From: Sabellastarte sp. h YS-2021
Lineage: Eukaryota; Annelida; Polychaeta; Sabellida; Sabellidae
Direction of reading: 5' to 3'
Assembly (NCBI GenBank): GCA_964017235.1
Contig: OZ024927.1
Coordinates: 21,285,160-21,349,159, forward strand
DNA: 64,000 nucleotides
The notes below the pieces were generated by a model. It was not told the origin of the DNA, ran no database searches, and saw only the letters and a list, made by a program, of their open reading frames with translations. Of this stretch, positions 23,701 to 35,700 are shown in pieces (position 1 is the first letter of the stretch; the number at the start of each line of letters is the position of its first letter). The position numbers and the translations under genes were made by a program.

Positions 23701-26700
23701 TTAATGCATTAAAAATTATGAAAAAAATTTATTTAAAAAAAAGTAAGACAGATCCAGGTCTCATACTCACACAAGAGAATCTACCTCTGGCCTAGTACAT
23801 ATATGCAAGATATGAGAGAAATCCCTGCAATAGTCACTGAGAAAATTGTGATAAAAAGTTGAAATTTTCACACTTTTGGTGGGGGTACCCCCCTTGTAAT
23901 GTCTCTAGCAAACAGACGAACAGACAGATATGCATGCCTTGAACAATTTTTCATCCTCAATAGATAAGGTATCTTTTAAAAAAAAACAGCATGTCTCTAG
24001 GCCTTGTAGTTTTGGAGAAGAAGTTGTTCACGCGGACGCGTACGCCCACGCCGCAGAGTGATGACATAATGTCAGCTAACTGACAAGTCAGCTGACATAA
24101 AAAGCATTAATAAAATAACTTTGCATACTGTTATTTGCACAGTTTTGTAACCTACCTACATGTACAGTAGTGTCATTGATGTCTGTTTTATATTTGAACA
24201 ATGTCAGGGCATATGTGGATAACTGCTGTGGCTGACTGAAAACAATTAAGGAAATTAAAAACAATTACGACGATTTGCTCAAGTTTAAAGAACAGAACTG
24301 TAATTTCAGTGATTAAAGTAACCGTCACACTTTGTGGTAAGTTTAAAACACAAATTTACTCAAGAAGAAAACAGTAACTGTAGTTCCTTTTGCAGGTAAT
24401 GGTGTGGGTAAACTGGTATTTTATTATCCACCATGCGACATATTTACCCTAAATACGGGGAAATACAGACCGGGATGTATTTTTTGTATACACCGGCACC
24501 CGGTGTAAAAGTAAATCTTCCCCCCCGTAAAATCTCCCCCCCCGGGGGGCAAAATTTTCTAGAAAATAGTCCCCCCCGCCATGAAAATTTACCCCCCCAC
24601 CTGTGATAATGATAAAAAATTATTAATATTTTCAAATTGTCTTTATTTAAACAGTGTACAAAGAATACAAGGGAAGTCAATAATTTCTACAATATAAAAG
24701 CACCATAAAAGGTAATATAAAATGCAGATTACAAAACATCTAACCTCTTTATGCTAACTGTTAGTGCTGGGACGATGTTTGCAAACTTTGGTATTATCGC
24801 TCGCTGGCTCACTGCCGATCAATGACCGGTAAAATTTAAGTACAAACGATGTTTGCTAAATTCATTTCTTTGCAGCCTTTTGGTCACAATAAAACACCAA
24901 CTGTATTAATATTTGGTAAACATATGAAATATTCATCAGTTAAAATGACAAAACAAGCCGTGAATGCAATAAATCTAACGTAAATGGAAACACCTTGGGG
25001 TTTTCCCACTGTTGTCAGGGTAATCATAAAATTAGCCAATCACAAGTGGAGATACATAAAGCATGGTCTGTTAGTGAGGGAGACGTCTGTGAATGGCTTT
25101 TATACTATATTTTGGTTATATTTGTGGTAATTTGTGTGTATTTCATCTGTTATTATTTAATATTTGATTTTTCTGTCTGGTTTTCAATTTCTACTCCATG
25201 ATCGGAAATGTTCGAAGTTTGCTCACAAATTTCCGATACGAACATCGACAGGTAAAGTCATGGCGATCTCCCAGCACTACTAACTGTATTACAGATTACT
25301 GACATTGATCACACTTTAGATTCTGCCATAAGCAGGCTATGTGTGTTTTCTTTGAACATTTTTTACAGTTTTTCATAGATCTGTTGTTTGGCTGCCTACA
25401 TAAACAGTCTATTTCAATTGAAAATGTCCTTTCTTCAAGAGTGGTTACTTTACACTCAGTTGTTGGAAATGGACACATTTCACCCTTTTCTAGGCAATCT
25501 CTGAGATGGGGCCGGAGTCTTTTACTGTCCAGCCTTAATGTCTTAACATCTATACCATTTAAAATGGCTGTTGAAAAGGCAATGGCATATACTCCACAAT
25601 CAGAACCATTGGATTGTTTTTGGACTTCTGACATGACAACTGTGCCCAGACTGTCATAAACTATAGACTGTCATAAACATTGACATGCCCATAAACTAAT
25701 GGATCTTCCAAAATGGAAGGTATTATTAAGTATCAAATATCAAATAAGTGATGCAACAAGGAAACCTAATAGTTCCACCAAAATGGAAGGTATTATTATC
25801 TCAAATCTAAAAGGATAGCAAAATATTAAATGGCAAACAGCAGGTCTGTATGACAGATATTCTAAAAACTAATAAAGTACAAAACTAACAGTTCAAGATT
25901 AATGTCCTTAGGTGGGGGGGAAAATTTTCAGGCGGGGGGTATTATTTTCTAGAAAATATTCCCCCCCGGAGGGGAATATTTTCTAGAAAATATACCCCCG
26001 GGGGTAATATTTTCTAGAAAATCCTCCCCCCGGGGGGGAATATTTTATGGGGGGAAGATTTACCATTACACCGGTACTATGGATAATGAGTGTGAATAAC
26101 TTTCATTTTTTCAACAATATTTCGGAAAGTTTGTGACTTACAAATATGTATATCATTAGAAAGGTATTATTACAGGGCTTCTGCTCATGTTTGTTGAATC
26201 AACTCCATGCAGAAATAACAGAAATATTGCAAGTTAAAGATTGAAGTTTTTATATTTACTGTTGCCATTGCTTTTTGACAGCCTTTTTCATGTTCTCTCA
26301 TTAAATATTCCTATTCTTTAAACCATAAATTGTACAAAATGGTGGATAATATAAGTAAAACATCCCTCATCAGACTTATTCAGCAAAATGTATCACTCAT
26401 GAAGATTAAACATATTTGCTTTGCACTCGTATAATATTGTCATCTTCATTCGTGATATATTTTTTCTGTATATGTCATTCAGGAAGTTTTCCTATTAAGT
26501 ACTGCTACAAGGCAGTCGAAGGTACTGGTAATTTTAACTGATTGTACCATCAGCTTTTGTTTGTACTTATTCATCCCTTCCAGGGGAGAAATCATGTATC
26601 AATATTTCAATATTGATCAATATAGCTTCCAAGAGTTCAGTACTGACAGAAAAAGTGTTCAGTTCAATACAGTGTCTAAAACTGCATGTTGGACAATTTG

Positions 26701-29700
26701 CAAATAATGTCATATATATTTATGTTTTAACATAAAATACAGATAAAAGACTTTGATACTATTTAGGTCTTAACTGGAAATAGAAACTGTTCCAAAAATG
26801 TGTAACATCCCGTAAGTGGTGATACGTGTGAAAAGAGTTTACCCATCTACCAATATTGGCTAGTGCTTTGATATCCTTATATCCAGTAACTATTGCTTAA
26901 CTGTTCCAGTCTTATTAAATATCTTTTGTATTTTTTGGTAAATGAGGCACTAGTAGCCATAAATGAAATGATATTTCAACATCTACTTAAATTTTGACAT
27001 TACTATAGAAACCGTGTTCTTACAATAACAGATTTTTATAGTGCTTATTCTTTGTATTTAAGCAGACTCTAAGGAGCAACAACCATTAGCAATATTTCAA
27101 AATTCAAGAATATTGAAATTATACTTCAATTCCTTCAAAGGTATCTTCAATGCAGGTTTTTTAATGTCACAAATGTTAAATTATATCAGCAACCTTGTTA
27201 AAAGACTAAAAGTCTGGCATGGAAGAAAAATTTTGTTTTTATCACAATTAGAGTATTTCATAAAAAGGATACTATCCATCCATAAGGAATCTCTCCACCA
27301 ATCTGAAAAAAACAACAACACATATACCTATGATGGTGCAATAAACTTTTAATGCATTAACACATTTGTAAACTGTGACAGTTGTAAATGTTAAATCAAA
27401 GAATTTGAAACTGTACTCTAAATTCTGGAGGCTACTGATTTATCATCTGGTGATAAAAGTTTGAAATATATGCCACAAAAGCTGTTTTACTTTTAAATAT
27501 CCACCACTTTCCTTGAATATCGCCATTGTTAGTAGTGCAGTCACCTCAAAAAATATAATTTTGATTTTTTTTCCAAAGATAAGGCATTCTAATATCATTC
27601 TTCTCTTTTATTTAATATGTTTATTTTGACTTTGTCATTCATTTTGTTAATATCATTATGCAATGTCAGATATCATATATTGAGATGTTTTGGCCATGAC
27701 TCACAAAAGTTTTTTTGCGCATGAAAAAAATAAAAAAAAATCCAGCCTCGTCAGGCAAGAATTCCCAGCCCGCAGGGTACAACAAAATGGGCAACAACAT
27801 TGAGATTTGGGAAAGTCTTAGGAAAAACTTCACAGGCCATGATTTCTAACAAGTTGTTTTCATATTTTGAAGCCCTAGAACCAATTTTTAGGGATATAAG
27901 GCCTTTTTTGCATGAAGACCCTACATGACCTTGAAGCAGGGGTCAAAGGTCAAAACTGACACTTGCAAAAGAATCGCTGGCCATGATTTATTATAAGTTG
28001 TTTTCACATGTGGAAGCCCTAGAAGCAATAATAATGGAGATACAAGACCTTTTCAGTGTGATGAGTAAGGAGTAATAAATTGTTTTCAGTTACCCGTTAA
28101 TACTAATTTTCAGAAAATGTATGGACAGTAGTAGTGATCAGAACCTCTTTCCTAATCCTTAAGGCAAAAGTGCGGGCTAGAAATACTTTGGATTTACAAA
28201 GACAGATGGTGACTTACAAACTGATAAAACTATATGTAGGATTTGTAGGGCAGAATATAAAACTCAAAGAAACACCACCTCACTTATAAATCACTTTACC
28301 TCACAACACAAGGAAGTTAACATTGCCAGAAGGATTAGGTTGGATTCATTGCTAAATCAGCCTACTTTAGTGGGAATTTTACAAAGAACATCTTCCTACA
28401 GGAGACATTAGCGAAGGCCAAGGGTCTTTTCTTAGATTCTGACCAGTCTCTGATCCTTGAGGAAGTGTCTATAAATCTGCAGTCATTCAAAGATGCTACA
28501 AAACTTGTAAATAATGAGAAAAATCCAACAGTGTCTCATTTTGCTAGTAATAACATTGCTGCAGAATGTTTTATGCAGTGATTCTGAGTCTTCATCTGTC
28601 AAAAAGATGAAGGAAATAAAGCTGAAGGATTTTGATAGCCGCTTTTCTGATGATGAGCTCCAGACCTTCTTCAATGTTTTCTCTTTTCTAGACCCCAGAT
28701 TCAAAAATCTGACTTTTATGAGTGAAAATCTAAGGCAGGTCACTATTGCCACGGTAAAGCAAGTTCTTCCTGAAAATGAAGGTGCCAGAGGTACCCCTGT
28801 AGGTGTCCCAACTGTGAAGAAAGAGCCAGATGTACCACCAGGCCCACCACTACACTCAATGATTCTTCAAAGTCAAACCACCTCAGACTTACCTGCACAA
28901 GAGCCTGAACCTGATGTGAAGAGAATCAAAACTGAATCTGAACTGAATCACGAGCGTGAAAAAAAAGTGTCTGTCTACTTCAGTGACCTATTTAGTATTA
29001 ATTACAAAGTTAGAAGGACCAAAATCAAAAGATCAATTGATAACAGGAGAGGTTGAAATGTATACATCAGAGGATATTGAAATATCTACTGCTGAAAATG
29101 GGTCTTTGATTGTGGAAAAATTTGTAACTCTTGACTGGTGGAAACATAGGCTGTCAACCTATCCATGGTTATCTGCACTTGCCCCAATATATTTATGTTG
29201 TCACGCAACATCAGTGCCAACGGAATGGTTATTTACATCAGCTGGAAATTTAATAAACAAGAAAAGGGGTTGCCTTAACCTCGAAAATGTTGACAAGCTG
29301 CTCTTTCTTCATAAAAACGGGTAAATCCGTACTACTGAAGCACAAAATTCATCCAAATGGTCACTGAAGAATGACAGTTTTTCCTTCATTCCACGACTTT
29401 CCTTCTCAGTTTTAATGTTTAGTTCAGAACAATGAAAACAGTAACTGAATGGATATTATTTTTATTTTTTTCTTTCCTTTTAAATAGACTTTTCTTTCAA
29501 TCAAACAAGACCATGTATTCAAAAGAGACACTCCATTATAAAAATAGGACATTTGATTTACAACTTAAAACTAGACCTAGCGCATCGGAGAACCGATGCA
29601 AATTGTATCCACCGTAAAGACAATGCACCAAAACCTCTAGGACCAATAATAAGTGAGTTATAAGCACTTTTAAGTTTGGCTGTCCTCATTTGACCTTCAA

Positions 29701-32700
29701 GGAGGGGCCCAAGGTCAAATCCGACCACACCAGAAGATTCCCAGCCCATGATTTCCTATATGTTGGTTTACCATCCCAAACATCTAGGACCAATAATAAG
29801 CGAGTTATAAGCACTTTTAAGTTTGGCTGTCCTCATTTGACCTTCAAGGAGGGGCCCAAGGTCAAATCCGACCACACCAGAAGATTCCCAGCCCATGATT
29901 TTCTATATGTTGGTTTACCATCCCTAACCTCTAGGACCAATACTAAGCGAGTTATAGGCACTTTTACCTTTGGCTATCCTCGTTTGACCTTGAAGGAGGG
30001 GCCCAAAGTCAAATCCGACCACACCAGATGATTCCCAGCCCATGATTTCCTATATGCTGGTTTACCATGCCAAACCTCTAGGACCAATAATAAGCGAGTT
30101 ATAAGCACTTTTAAGTTTGGCTGTCCTCGTTTGACCTTGAAAGAGGGGCCCAAGGTCAAATTCGACCACGCCAGAAGATTCCCAGCCCATGATTTCCTAT
30201 ATGTTGGTTTACCATCCCAAAACTCTAAGTCCAATAATAAGCAAGTTATAAGCACTTTTAAGTTTGGCTGTCCTCACTTGGCCTTGAAGGAGGGGCCCAA
30301 GGTCAAATCCGACCATGCCAGAAGATTCCCCGCCCATGATTTCCTGTATGTTGGTTTACCATCCCAAACCACTGGGATCAATAATAAGCCAGTTATAAGC
30401 ACTTTTAAGTTTGGCTATCCTCGTTTGACCTCGAAGGAGGGGCCCAAGGTCAAATCCGACCACGCCAGAAGATTCCCAGCCCATGATTTCCTATAGGTTG
30501 GTTTACCATCCCAAACCTCTAAAACAAATAATAAGCGAGTTATAAGCACTTTTAAGTTTGGCTGTCCTCATTTGACCTTGAACGAGGGGCCCAAGGTCAA
30601 ATCCGACCACACCAGAAGATTCCCAGCGCATGATTTGCTATATGTTGGTTTACCATCCCAAACCTCTAGGACCAATAATAAGTGAGTTATAAGCACTTTT
30701 AAGTTTGGCTGTCCTCATTTGACCTTGAACGAGGGGCCCAAGGTCAAATCCGACCACACCAGAAGATTCCCAGCCCATGATTTCCTATAGGTTGGTTTAC
30801 CATCCCAAATCTCTAGGATCAATAATAAGCGAGTTATAAGCACTTTTACCTTTGGCTATCCTCATTTGACCTTCAAGGAGGGGCCCAAGGTCAAATCCGA
30901 CCACACCAAAAGATTCCCAGCCCATGATTTTCTATATGCTGGTTTACCATCCCAAACATCTAGGACCAATAATAAGCGAATTATAAGCACTTTTAAGTTT
31001 GGCTGTCCTCATTCGACCTTGAATGAGGGGCCCAAGGTCAAATCCGACCACACCAGAAGATTCCCAGCCCATGATTTTCTATATGTTGGTTTACCATCCC
31101 AAACCTCTAGGACCAATAATAAGGGAGTTATAGGCACTTTTACCTTTGGCTATCCTTGTTTGACCTTGAAGGAGGGCCCCAAGGTCAAATCTGACCACAC
31201 CAGAAGATTCCCAGCCCATGATTTCCTATATGCTGGTTTACCATCCCAAACCTCTAGGACCAATAATAAGCGAGTTATAAGCACTTTTAAGTTTGGCTAT
31301 CCTCGTTTGACCTTGAAGGAGGGGCCCAAGGTCAAATCCGACCACGCCAGAAGATTCCCAGCCCATGATTTCCTATATGTTGGTTTACCATCCCAAACCT
31401 CTAGGACCAATAATAAGCAAGTTATAAACACTTTTAAGTTTTGCTGTCCTCATTTGACCTTGAAGGAGGGGCCCAAGGTCAAATCTGACCACACCAGAAG
31501 ATTCCCAGCCCATGATTTCCTATATGCTGGTTTACCATCCCAAACCTCTAGGATCGATAATAAGGGAGTTATAAGCACTTTTTAGTTTGGCTATCCTCAT
31601 TTGACCTTGAAGGAGGGGTCCAAGGTCAAATCTGACCACATCAGAAGATTTGCAGCACATGATTTCCTATAGGTTGGCTTCACATTGCAAACCTCTAGGA
31701 CCAATAATAAGGGAAATATAGGCACTTTTAAAGTCCGCTATGTGGGTTACTTCGGCACTCCGTGGATGACCTTGAGTTAGGAGCTTCAAGGTCAAATGTG
31801 TGCAAGGTTGTAGAGGACATGTATATGTGTCATACATATCACCTTTGAAGAGATTCAACCTTCTACCTATGAGGAACAGCCAGCAGAAAAATGTAGATTA
31901 TTTTCAAACAAATGCCCGTGGCGGCCATCTTGTTTTTCAGAATGAGGCTATTTTCCTTCCCAGAGAAGCTTACCCCCCAATGAAGATATCCTGCAAATTT
32001 GGTGAACCTAGCTGCTGTTGTTTTCCTCTTAGAGCATTAACGCCGAAAATCTCTCTACGCGCGGCGGCGGCGTAGCGAACGCTAAACCAAAGTATCCACC
32101 GGATGCTTCCGGTGGATACAATAACATACAAGACAGTTGTTTATAGTTAAGTTGTTCCATATGTCTTTTGGAAGTCCTGATTAACAAATAAAGTTTTCAG
32201 AGCTTGGACACATGACCATACACATGCATATCACACCTGTACCCTGTGCTGCACTTGCTTGAGCTGAAATTATATGTATTACCACACCCGTTTCCTTACC
32301 TGATGAAACAACCAATCAAAACATCCCTTTCATTTTTCAACATGGCAGCACCCTTGATCATCACTTGCAGGTAAATATGACAACTTTTGTAGTATACCTG
32401 GTAGTGGGTAAATCGTTTGGCCTTGTGGATATCGATATCGAATGCAAAAATATTTCAATATCGGCCGATATCGTGGGGCTGAGAATGTCTCCTAAATAGT
32501 CTGAATTTGGGTATACTGAAAATATTTTTGTTGTAGCATATCCCCCAACCGCTAACAGGAAGTGAACTCAAAACATGACAGTTTTCATCAAAAACGTGAG
32601 ATAAAAGTGTACAATTACTTCAGACTTATGCTTTATTTCGAAGTGTAAGTTTATATTTTTACTTAAAATGTCAATATTGATATAGCTCTTTACACATCGA

Positions 32701-35700
32701 TATCGGCAACCCTGTCCCAAAACAATAAATATCAGCAATATCGATAAACAATGTACCCACTAATACCCTGCCATTAAACTGCCGAAATAGGGATAAATTG
32801 TTAAAATATAACACTTTTTAATAGGGCAGGGTCCGTAGCAGATTTTCCATTTTGGTATCCCGTCATTGTGAAACCTTACTGATTCCGGGATACCGAAAGA
32901 AAATTGCGTTGTAGCATATCCCCAATCGAATAGGCCCACTAACAGGAAGTAAAATTCATGAAAACAAAACACTGTAGTTTTCCCCAAAGAAACTGCTATA
33001 AAAGTGCAAAATATAAAAAATATGAAATAAAAGTTTATAATTTGTTCAGATTTGAGGTTTGTTTCCAATATTTTTCATTTTCTCACAGTATTGTATGCTC
33101 ACATTCAAAAAGCCGGTAGTCAAATGTCGTCATGGTGTTCAAGTGAATTGGTCTCGATACCAAGATACCGGTGTTACCGATCCTGCCCTACATTCTAATT
33201 AATATTGCACAGTATACTTGAAGAATAAATTGTAGTGCAAGTCATTTGATAATTCGAAGTGGCTGTAATACTGTAAATCACCGCACTCGAGAAGAAATTC
33301 TACAGTATGGTTGCATTCATTTGCCATATTCCAGTAAATTGACTTGAGTGCGGTTGAAGCTGGTATCGTAAACATCTTATGGAGTGAAGAAAATATGAGG
33401 CCACGATGGATTTTCTACCATTTTACAAACAGAAGTGTAGCAATATTTTACTCTTACTGCACCTACTGATGAAGTTTTCTAGCAATATTTTACAAATATA
33501 ATTTCAAATGCTCATACTTGCACACACAGACTTGAGGAAATGTGAGGCCACAATTGGGTTTCTAGCGGCTCGTTATAAAACTCGGAGGTGGAGCTGGAGT
33601 TGGAGCTTTACTCGGAGCCGCACCTCTACCGTACTTTTTTACTGCACCCTCCTCCGATTGTCTTGATATATTTAATGTCACCGCACCTAATAGTACTACT
33701 GTCTTCTCACAGTCGAAAATTCAAAATGGCCGCCATTTTTGGGGAGGGGAAAACTTTTTGAAAATTGCAAAGAGTACATTCCTTAGATACCCTGTGGGTC
33801 GAAAATTTCGACGAAATCGCTCTATCTCGCATGGTTTAGGAGATATGAGCACATTTGCCTTTTTCAGTATTCAAAATAGCTAATTACTCATTTATTTAAT
33901 TAATTACTCACTCATCTATGAAGCAATTCCCCCCAAAAGCAATCCCATACAAGCTATTAACCCAATGAACCTCCATACCAAATTTCAGAAAGCTAGGCTT
34001 AATAGCATTCCTTAAAATGTCTGGAAACCAAAGAGCTACTCAAAAGTAGCAAAGTAGCTATTACTCAGTTAGCTATAGAGCTATCATCACCAAAAGCAAT
34101 CCCATACAAGCTATTAACCCAATAAACCTGCATGCCAAATTTGGTAAAGATAAGATAAGAACTGTTGCCTAAAATGTCTGGAAACTAAGTGGGACGCCGG
34201 ACGGCAGACGGCGGAAAAAGCAAAAATAATATGTCCACCCCCCCAGTGGGGTGGACATAATAAGATATCAAATGCTGATAGTTGTAGCAATAAACTTTAC
34301 AAATATTTTAGCACACCCCTCCGACCGCACCTCCGGAGCTCCGAGTTTTATAAGGCACCGTTTCTAGCCATATTTTAAAAACAGAAGATCCAGCCAAGCA
34401 GTCTAATTTTCGTTTGCAAACGTGATTAATTTAATTAACCAATGAAAATTATTGTCACTGAAACCGCACTCGAGACAAAGTTCTGCAGTGCAGCTATCCG
34501 TACTGTAGCATATTTTCTATGGAACAGTTTTACAGTACCGCAGCCACGCCCATGATAATTTAATTATAGAAGAATTATATAGTGGTGGTGGACCAATTCA
34601 TGCCCATGTACCTATTCACGCCCACCCTCAATTTTCTTAAAGATTTATAATTTTTCATGGAAAAGATGTTGACCACAACATAGATAATTACCAAATTGAT
34701 TCTTTGGTTACTCGGAAACGAAACGATTCAGTACAATACTCGAGGCAAGAAAAGTGAACCGGGTCTTCGAAAACAACTGAACATAGACGTAAAATCTACC
34801 ACAAAATTCTATTTTTTCTTTTTATATATTTTACTAATATAAGGCGTTTCCATTTCAGCATTTTATATTTTAAGTATTTGCAAACTTTAATTCTTTGTGT
34901 AACAACGTTTTATAAGACGGCATTTTATTATAACGTATTTCGAAGACACCTCAAATCTCGCAATATAAAGATGGTTAAAGTTTCTTATATTTTGCATTAT
35001 AAATGCGTCTTTTTCCCAAAATTCAATAAATTATCAACATTCTTTCCTGTTGTGTGGTTTGTAACCATTTTATAAGGCGTGATATGTCAAAATATGAAGC
35101 AGTTTATTTTGTGGGCGATAATCAAACGATTAACCGAGTCCGAGGCGATTCTTCTAAAACGAGGAATCGAGGCGCATTTTCGGGCTCGATTGCAGCCCTA
35201 CTAATTATCCTCGCGTACGGTTGATTCGACGATCTAAGATTTAAATTAAGAAATATGTTACATACCGCATATAATTTGCGCTAAAAAACATATAATTATT
35301 CAGAAAAAATACATTTTCAATCAATTTAACAAAGAAACTATGAAATTTCAGGGCATTTATTGATATTTTATTGATTAAATCTCAACATGGTTTTGTTTAC
35401 ATCTTGAAGAAAATGTCCGGTGGGTTCGACCAATCAAATTCATTGTTGCTATGGTGATTACTGGGGTATACTGAAGTGCAAACAAGAAGAATTTAAGGTA
35501 CAAAATGCTAGCAAACAAATTTAAAACCATCTAAACCGTAAGGGAATGTAATAATATTAAATATTAGGTATTTGTAAATGGCTCTCACTTAGTCCAACAT
35601 TTAAATTATGAAAAAATACAAGATGGCGGATTTTAAGAGGTGCTCATCTTTTGTGAATATTTTACAAATTATACTAGTATTACAGATATTTTAATATGTA

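Larger units (their letters stand above)
20883..24098 (-). mobile_element. Helitron-like element H3 with ~155-bp repeats, doubly invaded
   Basis: The left end has CAAGAGGAG followed by a perfect stem-loop AGTGCCCG-TCAA-CGGGCACT (20892-20911), then tcagctgac. The right end is tcagctgacat near 24098. Inside are 155-bp repeat units (anchor gatttactca at 22580, 22733, 22888, 23043, 23199, 23353) and the conserved tail also present at 6.35-6.9 kb. The array is interrupted at 21162-22578 by a 147-bp-repeat element, itself interrupted by a hAT element. No transposase is visible, so the copy is non-autonomous. It occupies RABL2 intron 3, with its right end only about 58 bp from exon 3. Confidence 0.62.
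24500..26075 (-). mobile_element. Transposon-like element with G-run inverted ends and Ulp1 domain remnant
   Basis: Left (24500-24602) and right (25910-26075) flanks are inverted copies. Read outward on the right they give aggtggggggg, attttc, ggcggggggt, the palindrome ATTTTCTAGAAAAT, more C/G runs, ggggggaagatttac, then ttacaccgg; the left side carries the same string on the opposite strand. The right arm has three copies of the palindrome, the left one. Between them lie a Ulp1-like protease remnant and a later hAT insertion. Terminal duplications could not be fixed, so the ends are approximate. In RABL2 intron 2. Confidence 0.55.

Noticed and set aside
20883-24098. CRISPR-like spacing of direct repeats
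   Set aside because: Units of about 155 bp without unique spacers in a eukaryotic intron; these are satellite/Helitron repeats.
29690-31585. Several long open frames encoding a 49-residue repeat protein
   Set aside because: They follow from a 147-bp unit divisible by three; the frame is also open in part on the other strand, and the nucleotide repeat explains everything.
32392-32760. Sequence with gatatcgatatcg motifs as another inverted-end element
   Set aside because: I could not find matching ends or a target duplication.
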